Part shown: one piece after another, positions 45,701-51,858 of the stretch | How the letters are laid out: each line of letters begins with the position of its first letter | How positions within the stretch are numbered: the first letter of the stretch is position 1 | DNA from: Accumulibacter sp. | Lineage (GTDB): Bacteria > Pseudomonadota > Gammaproteobacteria > Burkholderiales > Rhodocyclaceae | NCBI RefSeq assembly: GCF_036625195.1 | Contig: NZ_JAZKUG010000001.1 | Span: forward strand, 2,480,001-2,544,000 | Length of the DNA stretch: 64,000 nt | Reading direction: 5' to 3' | Notes under the pieces: generated by a model | Seen by the model: only the letters and a program-made list of their open reading frames with translations | Told to the model about the DNA's origin: nothing | Databases searched by the model: none | Made by a program: the position numbers and the translations under genes

Positions 45701-46401
45701 GCCGCGGCAGAGTCCTCGCTTTGCTTGAGCGCCCTGGCCAGGGCATACACCACGTCGTCACGCAGGAAATCGACGGCGTCGCGTTCGGCATCCCAGGTGG
45801 AGCCGTTCTGGTCGGCGAAGGCAGCCTTGAAGGTTTCGTAGGCGTCCTTGCTGACCAGGTGGCGCTCCATTTCGGCAACATGCGGCGCGTCACCGCTGTA
45901 ACCGAGCTTTTCGTTGAAGACGCGCAGAAAAACCTGCAGGATGACATCGCGCTCATCCTTGCTGTCGGCCTTGGCGTCGATGTTGAACAGGATCACATCG
46001 GAACTGCCCCGCACCGCGCGTTGAACATCCGCGAGCAGCATCGCGTCCTTGATCTTGTGCGCGTCGAAGAACTGCGCCGCTCGCCTGGTAGTGCCGTCCT
46101 TCGGGTTGACCGCCTCGATGTTTTCCAGCAGGTAGGAGAGGATCTTGATGAAGTGCGACTTGCCGGAGCCGAAGGAGCCCGAGACCCAGACGGCCATCCG
46201 CGCCGAGAGAACGGGGTCCTTCGGGTTGTCGGCGGCAGCGAGGAAGGCGTCGAAAAAGCGACGGAAATACGCCGTCAGTTGCTTGGTGACGACGTACTCG
46301 TCGAGTTCCTGCCAGATGCTCTCGGCGTCGCGCTGGTCGGCCTTGGTGACGCCATTGATCGGGCGGTCGATCGGCTTGGTAAAGAGATCCCTGATTTTCA
46401 T
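42787..46401 (-). CDS. brxC: BREX P-loop ATPase BrxC
   Basis: The 1204-residue protein is the large ATPase of BREX (BrxC/PglY group). Walker A is GSFGSGKSHF at about residues 75-84, and a Walker B-like VFLVDEVGQFIG is near 265. The family start is MKIRDLFTKPIDRPINGV, which sets the ATG at 46401 rather than the one at 46434. The remainder is long and helical. BrxC is needed for methylation and exclusion; its exact reaction is unresolved. It lies 25 bp after brxB and 9 bp before pglX. No lesions are seen. Confidence 0.97.
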   Translation of the reverse strand: MKIRDLFTKPIDRPINGVTKADQRDAESIWQELDEYVVTKQLTAYFRRFFDAFLAAADNPKDPVLSARMAVWVSGSFGSGKSHFIKILSYLLENIEAVNPKDGTTRRAAQFFDAHKIKDAMLLADVQRAVRGSSDVILFNIDAKADSKDERDVILQVFLRVFNEKLGYSGDAPHVAEMERHLVSKDAYETFKAAFADQNGSTWDAERDAVDFLRDDVVYALARALKQSEDSAAAWFDNARETYRINIEGLARLIRDYLASKPAGHRIVFLVDEVGQFIGNNTQLMLTLQTIAEQLGTLCQGRAWVIVTSQEDIDAAIGEANKARSQDFSKIQGRFHTRLSLASSNTDEVIGERLLAKTEAAHVALRDRFEQKGDIINNQLAFVGNSVTMKSYKDATEFVACYPFAPYQFALLQKIFESIRKVGATGRHLSKGERSLLDAFQSAALLNAERGIDALVPLYDFYPSIESFIDTTAKRSIDEAPGNAALESYDVHLLKAMFLIRYIPDIVKPNIDNLATLCVNEIDADKLALKRRIQESLARLERQRLVSRNGDLWFFLTNEERDVAREIGHVTVSANEKWRLLSELIYDDLLGGQTKVRHRDTKADYDFNRLLDGAPWKNASHPLSLEIATPLGDDYELLSEARCILRSSESGGRALIRTAEGDRLDIELTLYLQIEKCIDSPKASTAAASLKRILSDRKDENRERRGRILAQLGELMVTGDFYALGQKPQIKAASPTTLLDELVIYLISNTYTKLPYLKVRQADPIAEIKAVLAVDTIGQHGLSLNGEQGNPLAIKELRDYLHLKASSERVLLSDIVDRFTGIPWGWKPEWEVVLLVARLFMAGEIKLMREGDDLDPKSAVDPLTKSVRFKQVSLLKKKVPDAAALKRARDLYKEIFARIAREDADGLVADYRAALGDWQADLKGCVQTAAIRHHPGKEVIDTAVTRIGKQLAIRDAFEFIETMLSAKSDWLDTSEDIHDVVSFYKTQLPTWRKLLDALTGFAENRDVLLKLPAVATSLADLESIRDHPAPYDQIPRIEALIKIVEGVNETAAQAKRERALKSIDAKIAEVLKALDQVQADADLRNKALLPLQTLKTKVAELSSIPKIFYFQGQAGELLDDAMHIIESASQKPATVVEDPGGATTRNVFTTGANTTAPKPVKVIRAAELSPTTYLETGAEVESYIARLKSELLAAIQAGQRVRIQ

Positions 46402-46426
46402 TGTTGGTTGTTCCGGGAAAAGGCGT

Positions 46427-47005
46427 TCAGGCAACGAGACGGAAGGCCCGGTAATAGTGGTCGTCTTTCAGCCGGCTGAAGAGGCGTAAGGAATAGCCGT
46501 CGTACTGTCCGGGATAGAACATCACCAGCGGCTTGTCTTTCATGTGGGCATGCAGCGCAGAGAGCAGTGTGTGGGTGCGAAGCATGGGATAAACGGCGCC
46601 GACGTTCCAGAGAATGAGCAGGTCCAGTTCGGCGATGTCGTGCTGGGCCACCAGCCGTTCGGCGAGCTTGTCCTCCTTGAGGACACGGCGTAGCGATTCG
46701 AGTGTCTTGGCGTCACCTTGCGCGCGTTGCATCTCGATGGCCTTGTCGAGCAGCTTGCGCTCGTTCAGCAGAGCGATCACGAGGTCGAAGAGATTGACCG
46801 CCGCGACCCGGATCGTCGGCTGATGCCTGGTCAGTGCCGGCAAAACGACCTCCTGGAGGAAAGTCCGCACGGCCATCTCGTCCTCGGGCGGGTAGTCGAA
46901 GATCCAGAATCCGATCTCGCCGCCGGAACCCTTATTGGCCAACACGTCAGGCGAAGTCAGTTTGGGCAGTATCTGGTTGAGCCGCTCGTTGAGGTCGTGA
47001 CTCAT
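46427..47005 (-). CDS. brxB: BREX protein BrxB (DUF1788)
   Basis: The 192-residue DUF1788 protein has the expected features: LNERLNQILPKLTSPDVLAN, GFWIFDYPPEDEMAVR, LLILWNVGAVYPMLRTHTLL and VMFYPGQYDGYSLRLFSRL. It has no enzymatic motif; BrxB is an essential small BREX subunit of unknown activity, probably a scaffold. It overlaps brxA by 4 nt (ATGA), so the two are translationally coupled. The length is normal for the family. Confidence 0.95.
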   Translation of the reverse strand: MSHDLNERLNQILPKLTSPDVLANKGSGGEIGFWIFDYPPEDEMAVRTFLQEVVLPALTRHQPTIRVAAVNLFDLVIALLNERKLLDKAIEMQRAQGDAKTLESLRRVLKEDKLAERLVAQHDIAELDLLILWNVGAVYPMLRTHTLLSALHAHMKDKPLVMFYPGQYDGYSLRLFSRLKDDHYYRAFRLVA

Positions 47006-47598
47006 CGGGTCATGTCCATGATCGCAAGCACCGAAGTTTCACCGTGGCGCTTGAGGTAGCTCACGACGTCGGGATGTAAGTGGGGTGGGGTCAGCCGCAA
47101 TGTCTTGGTGGAATCCACATAGCGGCCTTCGGCTAGAACGCGCACGATGACCTGTAGCACCTTCGCTTTGGTGGAAGCCCTGAGATTCGCCAGCTCGGGT
47201 TCGCGCTGTACACATTCCTCGAGGAAGGCGTCCCAGTCCTTGGCGGGAGACAGGTTCTGCTCGAGCCGGCGAAGTTTTCCGGCATACACGTCAAGCAAGA
47301 AGTCGGCGAAGATGCGGCTGTGCTTGATGGCTGCGGCGAACAATAACTGCGTCGCGACCTCCTGCGAACCGGTGGCGATCAGCTTCAACCCCTCCTCCGT
47401 TAGCGTGTCGAGGCGTTTGCGGATCAACTGCGCTTGGCGGCGGGCCGTTGCCGGGGTCTTCTTCTGCAGCAGATTGTCGAGCTTGAGGGCATCGAACCAC
47501 TGCTCCCGGGAAGGATCGGTCAAGAGCAAACGAGCAATCCGGCGGCTTTCGGGCAACATCAAGGAACCGGCAGAGATTTCCGCGTTGTAGACTCCCAC
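47002..47598 (-). CDS. brxA: BREX protein BrxA (DUF1819)
   Basis: The 198-residue DUF1819 protein is the first gene of the operon. Motifs include YNAEISAGSLMLPESRRIAR at the N-terminus, LLFAAAIKHSRIFADFLLDV and a C-terminal LHPDVVSYLKRHGETSVLAI. BrxA is a small helical DNA-binding protein in the systems studied. It starts with GTG, with GGGA about 8 nt upstream. The operon promoter should lie in the 480 bp to its right. No brxR-type WYL regulator gene is seen beside it. Confidence 0.95.
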   Translation of the reverse strand: MGVYNAEISAGSLMLPESRRIARLLLTDPSREQWFDALKLDNLLQKKTPATARRQAQLIRKRLDTLTEEGLKLIATGSQEVATQLLFAAAIKHSRIFADFLLDVYAGKLRRLEQNLSPAKDWDAFLEECVQREPELANLRASTKAKVLQVIVRVLAEGRYVDSTKTLRLTPPHLHPDVVSYLKRHGETSVLAIMDMTR

Positions 47599-48079
47599 TA
47601 GATTCCCATTCGGAATTGTTTCTCAGCCCAGGCAATGGTCTTGCATAGCTTGACTCGCCATTGTACGGGAACAGAACACGTGGCCGTACCCCGCTGATGG
47701 GACAGCGAGGAAATACACGTTCAGCGGCCACATCGAGAGAAACCATCCGTCACCGGAAAGATTCTGCCCCAGCGAGGCAGCCCGTGCATGATGACCGGCA
47801 ACAGGCTCACAGGAAGAGCCTGAGTCCAAGTGAAATCGCCCGGAGATGGTCCGCGCGCCGACACCATTGTTGGCCCTGGGCGCGAGCGACCGCCCAAAGT
47901 CTCGCGTCGCGAAGACACTCCGGTCGCTCTTCTGACTATCCACAACTGACAGGTGCCTCACCAGGATGTTCCGGCTATGCTATTATCGTGACCATCACGA
48001 ATAAGAACGGGAGCATACGATCGCCAACGAGAAGGCAGCAGGCATAAAGCGTGGCCGTCCCCCTCAGGGCGATCAAGCG
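47599..48079. other. divergent intergenic region between brxA and the small-gene cassette
   Basis: I see no convincing gene in 481 bp. On the minus strand TACAAT near 47665 could be a -10 box for brxA, without a good -35. On the right side lie a -10-like TATTAT and a dyad (separate entry). The sequence from about 48023 to 48079 probably belongs to the first cassette gene, since it reads ANEKAAGIKRGRPPQGDQA in frame with it. Confidence 0.5.
47981..48004. promoter_or_regulatory. candidate promoter/operator dyad upstream of the small-gene cassette
   Basis: TATTAT (47981-47986) is directly followed by the dyad CGTGA-CCA-TCACG (47987-47999), which extends with nearly symmetric TTAT/ATAA arms. A repressor bound here would cover the start-point region of a rightward promoter, and it lies in the divergent gap shared with the brx operon. 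The -35 match is weak. The site is an inference from symmetry alone. Confidence 0.45.
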
Positions 48080-48325
48080 ATGACTGCTGCCGAGCGGAAA
48101 CGCGCGCAGCGCCAGCGTGACGCCCGGGCGGCGACGGACGCCGTCGGCGATGAACAGAACGCGCCATTGCGGGCTCTTCTGGTCATCCTGGGACGGGTCG
48201 CAGCGTCAGAATCCGCTCGGCTTTCTGCACAACGCGCCTGGGCAGAAATCGGCCAGCGGTATGGTTTCGTGAATGTCACGGAACAACGGAGCACTGAAAC
48301 AACACCGTCGAGGAACAAAGGATGA
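48080..48325 (+). CDS. small basic protein, first gene of overlapping cassette
   Basis: The 81-residue product has a basic N-terminus (MTAAERKRAQRQRDARAA) and then an Ala-rich helix (LRALLVILGRVAASESARLS). Coding sense extends upstream in the same frame to about 48023 (IKRGRPPQGDQA precedes MTAAERKRAQ, a combination common in small proteins of this kind). The best-placed start after GGGAG is, however, ATC and not ATG, so either ATC or the ATG at 48080 is used. It overlaps the next gene by ATGA. Its function is unknown; nucleic-acid binding is possible given the charge. Confidence 0.6.
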   Translation: MTAAERKRAQRQRDARAATDAVGDEQNAPLRALLVILGRVAASESARLSAQRAWAEIGQRYGFVNVTEQRSTETTPSRNKG

Positions 48326-48756
48326 ACGAAACGACGAAAGCCGAAAACCTGCGCCCCGGATGGAAGCCAGGGCAGTCCGGCAATCCGAAGGGCCGGCCCA
48401 GGGGAAGCCGCAACCGCGTCACCCTGGTCGCACTGGCCGCGATGGAGGACGGCGCCGAGGCCATCGCCAGAAAGGTGGTTGACTTGGCGAAGGAAGGTGA
48501 CATGAGCGCTGCACGGCTGGTGATCGAGCGGCTGGTTCCAGTGGCCAAGGAGCGCCCGATCTTCCTGGCGCTGCCGGATACGGGCTCTGCCGACGGGATT
48601 GCCGAGGCGCAGAACGCCATCCTGCAAGCGGTGGCGGCCGGCGACCTTCTGCCCGGCGAGGCCGCGACTCTGGCCGGCATCGTCGAAGCGCGCCGCAAGG
48701 CCGTTGAGACACTAGAACTTGAAGCGCGACTCACCGCACTGGAGAGCAAGAAGTGA
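48322..48756 (+). CDS. DUF5681-domain protein
   Basis: The 144-residue product starts with the DUF5681 signature: WKPGQSGNPKGRPRGSRNRV, then ALAAMEDGAEAIARKVVDLA and MSAARLVIERLVPVAKERPI. DUF5681 proteins are common in prophages and mobile islands, often near terminase genes; no terminase is present here. The function is unknown. It overlaps both neighbours by 4 nt (ATGA and GTGA). The C-terminal helix ends RLTALESKK, which resembles the helix at the start of the next four proteins. Confidence 0.8.
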   Translation: MNETTKAENLRPGWKPGQSGNPKGRPRGSRNRVTLVALAAMEDGAEAIARKVVDLAKEGDMSAARLVIERLVPVAKERPIFLALPDTGSADGIAEAQNAILQAVAAGDLLPGEAATLAGIVEARRKAVETLELEARLTALESKK

Positions 48757-48950
48757 CGGCAGCACTTGGACGAAGATTGACGAAGCTCGAACAGGAAGCG
48801 AATCCTGGAACGAGCGTCGCCGATGCCATACGACAGGTGTATGCCGACCGGCAGGCCGGTATCACGCGACCAGGGCGGGAGTACGTGCCGGGCAGGAGCC
48901 GTGTCGCTGACCTAATCCATGAGAGACGCATGGCACGGGGTGAAGCATGA
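48753..48950 (+). CDS. small helical protein with 'ALxxRLxKLE' N-terminus (paralogue 1)
   Basis: The 65-residue product starts at a GTG inside the previous stop (GTGA). The N-terminal helix reads TAALGRRLTKLEQEA and is followed by TSVADAIRQVYADRQAG and a basic tail. It shares the ALxxRLxKLE pattern with the next three proteins, and nothing else is conserved. No known domain. The tight overlaps mean the set is produced in fixed proportions. Confidence 0.7.
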   Translation: MTAALGRRLTKLEQEANPGTSVADAIRQVYADRQAGITRPGREYVPGRSRVADLIHERRMARGEA

Positions 48951-49291
48951 GCGCGGCACTCAACAAACGCCTGTCGAAGGTCGAAGAAATTTCTGCACGT
49001 CGCGAAATTGGCACCGGATTGGATAGATGCGTTGAGAAGATGGGAACGAGCCGCGCCGAGATGCTGGCCGAATTCGGTAGTTTGGTCGCGTTTCGTGACT
49101 GGCTGGCCGGGCGAATTGCGGCGACCGACCGTCGAGACGAGGTGCAGCAGACAACATCCTCGAACTATCGGCAGTGGCAAGGCGATGGCGCGGTATCGGC
49201 GAAATGGGATGCGATTCTTGAACGGCACGAGGCGCTACAGACCGGCGCCCCTCCCGCGAGTCTCTCTTCCCGGAAAGTGGTACTGCAATGA
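48947..49291 (+). CDS. small helical protein with 'ALxxRLxKLE' N-terminus (paralogue 2)
   Basis: The 114-residue product starts at an ATG overlapping the previous stop (ATGA). Its N-terminus SAALNKRLSKVEEISARRE aligns with the other cassette members. The middle (CVEKMGTSRAEMLAEFGS, LVAFRDWLAGRIAATDRRDE) is helical; the C-terminus is different from its neighbours. I do not recognise a family and see no enzymatic motif. Confidence 0.7.
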   Translation: MSAALNKRLSKVEEISARREIGTGLDRCVEKMGTSRAEMLAEFGSLVAFRDWLAGRIAATDRRDEVQQTTSSNYRQWQGDGAVSAKWDAILERHEALQTGAPPASLSSRKVVLQ

Positions 49292-49548
49292 ATCCGCTCG
49301 CACGGCGGATGGCCAAGCTGGAACGGGCCGCACACCCCGATGCGAATTCCATCGCCATTATCATCTGCCGCATCATCGGCACCGATGGCGATGAGTTTGT
49401 CCGCGCGGTCATCGGTGACCAGATCGTCGACCGCCGTGCTGACGAGGGTGAAGACGACTTCGTGGAACGGGCGAAGGTCGAAGCACTGGCGCGCACCGAG
49501 CGCCGTCCGTGCCGCGTGCTTCTCCTGCCCGAGCAGGGACTGCAGTGA
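49288..49548 (+). CDS. small helical protein with 'ALxxRLxKLE'-like N-terminus (paralogue 3)
   Basis: The 86-residue product overlaps its neighbours by ATGA upstream and GTGA downstream. The N-terminus NPLARRMAKLERAAHP is the shared helix. It is followed by an unrelated part (SIAIIICRIIGTDGDEFV, then FVERAKVEALARTERRPC) that looks like a small alpha/beta unit. No family is recognised. Confidence 0.7.
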   Translation: MNPLARRMAKLERAAHPDANSIAIIICRIIGTDGDEFVRAVIGDQIVDRRADEGEDDFVERAKVEALARTERRPCRVLLLPEQGLQ

Positions 49549-49970
49549 GCGCCCTGCAACGTCGCCTCGCAAGACTGGAAGACGTTCTGCTGCCGAAGCC
49601 CAGACCGGCGGTCTGCATGTTGAGCGAGCCAGCGAGCGATGCCCCGGCCGAGGCATGGGCGGAATACCAGCGACAGGTTGATGAAGCGACAGCCCGCGGG
49701 GATTTCCTCATCCTGCTGGTGCCGATGAAGCCGACCGACAGGCCGCGAACCGAGAAGGGTGTGACCTACTGCGGCAGCGAATTCGAGGCGCAGCTTGCTG
49801 CAGCGTCGATGCGTCCGTCCCGTCGGGGCAACAAGAGCCTCCTGAGCGACGTGCTCGAGGATCTGCACGGCAATGTGTTCGAACCAAAGTCGCAAGCCGG
49901 GGCCTATGCGCCTGGCCATCTTGCGAGCGAACGCGACGAGCAGGAGAACACGTTGCCAGCGATCGCTTGA
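49545..49970 (+). CDS. small protein with 'ALxxRLxKLE'-like N-terminus (paralogue 4)
   Basis: The 141-residue product is the last of the cassette. The GTG start lies in the previous stop (GTGA), and the product opens SALQRRLARLEDVLLPKP, the shared helix. The rest (EAWAEYQRQVDEATARGDFL, ILLVPMKPTDRPRTEKGV, LLSDVLEDLHGNVF) is unlike its neighbours. It ends about 220 bp before the right attachment repeat, so it is the outermost gene of the island on this side. Function unknown. Confidence 0.7.
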   Translation: MSALQRRLARLEDVLLPKPRPAVCMLSEPASDAPAEAWAEYQRQVDEATARGDFLILLVPMKPTDRPRTEKGVTYCGSEFEAQLAAASMRPSRRGNKSLLSDVLEDLHGNVFEPKSQAGAYAPGHLASERDEQENTLPAIA

Positions 49971-50114
49971 TTTGACGCGAGCGCTGCTGCCAATCAGGCA
50001 GCAACGTCGCTGCGATCGGCTCCAGTTCGACGTGGCGATGCCTGTGATCGACTGATCATCGATCGAGGTCGACGCTAGTCTGCCGGCCGACGTGGATCCA
50101 GATTGCTCTGATTC

Positions 50115-50132
50115 GGCTACATGGTGGCTACA
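50115..50132. repeat. right copy of the 18-bp terminal repeat
   Basis: Identical, and in the same orientation, to 17121-17138 (GGCTACATGGTGGCTACA). It lies 54 bp inside the right attachment repeat. The symmetric placement near both ends of the island fits arm-type integrase binding sites on either side of an excised circle's attP. Confidence 0.6.
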
Positions 50133-50151
50133 TAAAGGCTAAACAATAAAA

Positions 50152-50173
50152 AGGCCACTGTTGAGAGCGGCCT
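50152..50173 (-). terminator. rho-independent terminator downstream of tRNA-Ala, carried by the island
   Basis: On the minus strand an 8-bp stem with one G-U pair (AGGCCGCT / AGTGGCCT, loop CTCAAC) is followed by TTTTATT. It lies 15 bp beyond the tRNA 3' end, inside the island, so the element seems to supply its own terminator for the tRNA transcript and shields its genes from tRNA read-through. Confidence 0.65.
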
Positions 50174-50186
50174 AAGTGCTTGATTT

Positions 50187-50233
50187 CTTGGTGGAGACAG
50201 GCGGGATCGAACCGCCGACCTTCTGATTGCGAA
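50187..50233. repeat. attR: 47-bp direct repeat inside tRNA-Ala
   Basis: Identical to 16953-16999. It overlaps the 3' 45 nt of the intact tRNA gene plus two bases beyond the CCA end. The tRNA stays complete because the element restores its 3' part. It marks the right border of the island; the distance between the repeat starts is 33,234 bp. Confidence 0.95.
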
Positions 50234-50264
50234 CCAGACGCTCTCCCAGCTGAGCTATGCCCCC
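50189..50264 (-). tRNA. tRNA-Ala(CGC)
   Basis: The 76-nt gene folds as a cloverleaf with encoded CCA. Acceptor GGGGGCA pairs with TGTCTCC, including the G3-U70 pair that identifies alanine tRNAs. The D arm is GCTCAGCTGGGAGAGC. The anticodon stem TCTGG/TCAGA encloses the loop TTCGCAA, with anticodon CGC reading GCG codons. The T arm is GGCGG-TTCGATC-CCGCC. Its 3' half is the integration site of the island. Confidence 0.95.
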
Positions 50265-50276
50265 GAAACCGCACGC

Positions 50277-50305
50277 ATTCTATGCGTCGCGTCACGCAGC
50301 GTCAA
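50277..50305 (-). promoter_or_regulatory. tRNA-Ala promoter abutting an IS
   Basis: On the minus strand the -35 box TTGACG (50305-50300), a 17-bp spacer and the -10 box TAGAAT (50282-50277) end 12 nt before the mature tRNA 5' end. The left target duplication of the ISKra4-type element (50303-50311) overlaps the first three bases of the -35 box, so the insertion stopped just short of breaking the promoter; upstream activating sequence was replaced. Confidence 0.7.
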
Positions 50306-50311
50306 CGCTGC

Positions 50312-51816
50312 GGGTGCAATCGGAAGTGCGACTGACGCCGGGGCGAGGTGGTTGGCGGTGGCATTCGGCACTAGACAATTGGGTGGAGGTGGGGTAAATA
50401 GTGATGGGTTACTTCACCTTGGAGCGAGACCCATGACAGAAAGGTGGTCGGAAATGGAGGGGCGACTCAAGCCGAGTCGGGGTTTGGAAGAGCGGTTTAG
50501 AGATCATCCCGAGCTCCAAGCCAAGATCGAGTCTTTGCTGGCGGTGGTCGAGAATGCGGCCGGCGATGTTGAGAAGGCGGCGGAGGCGGAGCGGCGGGTG
50601 ACGGAGGAATTGCGGCAGTTGGGCAACGAAGCGTTGCACGGCTGGGCGCGACGGCAAGCGCAGCGGAAGGAAGAAGAGGTGGCGCAACAACCGGGCGTGC
50701 AGCGGAAGGAAAAAAAACGTCTATTGGCAGACCCGGTACGGACAGATCGAAGTAGCGGAGCAGGTCTTCCGGCAAGGGACGCGCGGGCCGGAGATCCGGC
50801 CATTCACGCGTTCGGCGGAGGTGGTCTGCCGGGGCTGCTCGGAGCCGCTGCAGCGAGCGATCGTTGATTTCGGGGCGGACGCGCCCGCGGCGCGCATTCC
50901 GCAGAAGCTGAAAGAGCACTACGGTATCGAGGTGTCCGCCAGTACGTGCTGGCCGATCGTCTTGCGGCATGCCGCGACGATCGACGAGCGCCCGAAAGCG
51001 GCGGCAAAAATCCCGGCACGAGACGGCGTAGAGCAGTTGATCGGCGAGATCGATGGGAGCATGATTCCCGTCGTGGAGACGGCCGAATCGGACGACCAGA
51101 GCGCGAAAGTGGACCGCCGCAAGACCCGCCGGGTGGGCTGGAGGGAAGCGCGTTTGAGTCTGGTCCATGCGCCGGGCTCCGTCACCCCGGTGTTCGGCGC
51201 CACCGTGGGCCCGCCCGACCAGGTCGGAGAGACGCTGTTGCGCACGGCGGTTCAGGCCGGACTGGGGCGTAAGACCAAGGTCCATGCGGTCAGCGACGGC
51301 GCCGCATGGATTGCGGATCAGGTGAGTGAGCAATTCGGACTGCAAGGCCACTTTCTCGTCGATTTCTACCATGTCTGTGACTACCTGACGGCCGCAGGGG
51401 ACACGATCGCCGGCACGGCGGCGAGGGCTTGGCTGGAAACGCAGAAGGATCGGCTGAAACAGAACCGCCTCCAGGACGTCGTCGAGGAACTGCAGCGATT
51501 CGTCGAGGACGACACCGTTCCCGATGCCAACGCCCCGGTGCGCGCGGCGCATCGCTATCTCACCAATCGCCCGGGGCAGTTCAACTATCAAGACGCGCTC
51601 GTGGCCGGGCTGCCAATAGGGTCCGGCGAAATCGAAAGCGCACACCGTTACGTCATCCAGGACCGTCTCAAGCGGGCCGGCGCTTGGTGGAAACTGAAAA
51701 ACGCCAAGCACATGCTGGCGCTGCGTGTCTGCCGTGCCAACCAGGAGTGGGACCGCTATTGGCAGTCCAGACGTCAACAGGCCGCCTGATCCACAGTCGC
51801 ACTTCCGATTGCACCC
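50312..51816 (+). mobile_element. ISKra4-family insertion sequence (1505 bp)
   Basis: Perfect inverted ends of at least 23 bp start GGGTGCAATCGGAAGTGCGA. The 9-bp target duplication CAACGCTGC is at 50303-50311 and 51817-51825. It lies outside the island, between the tRNA-Ala promoter and a periplasmic protein gene. The exact ends and duplication indicate a recent insertion. Confidence 0.93.
50433..51789 (+). CDS. ISKra4-type transposase, two frames joined at an A8 run
   Basis: The first frame (ATG 50433, GGAG upstream) encodes the N-terminal part (LEERFRDHPELQAKIESLLA). At a run of eight A near 50710 the coding sense moves to the +1 frame, which reads VYWQTRYGQIEVAEQVFRQG and continues to 51789 with the catalytic part: GEIDGSMIPVVE (Asp), VHAVSDGAAWIAD (Asp) and GLPIGSGEIESAHRYVIQDR (Glu). 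The break lies exactly at the A run, so slippage at transcription or translation may produce the full protein; alternatively it is a dead copy. Confidence 0.8.
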
Positions 51817-51858
51817 CAACGCTGCCGACGGATCGACCCGCCGCGCGCGTCGCGGTGG

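Noticed and set aside
47623..47961. Open frames in the gap upstream of brxA
   Set aside because: They overlap one another on both strands, lack ribosome-binding sites and have no recognisable sequence.
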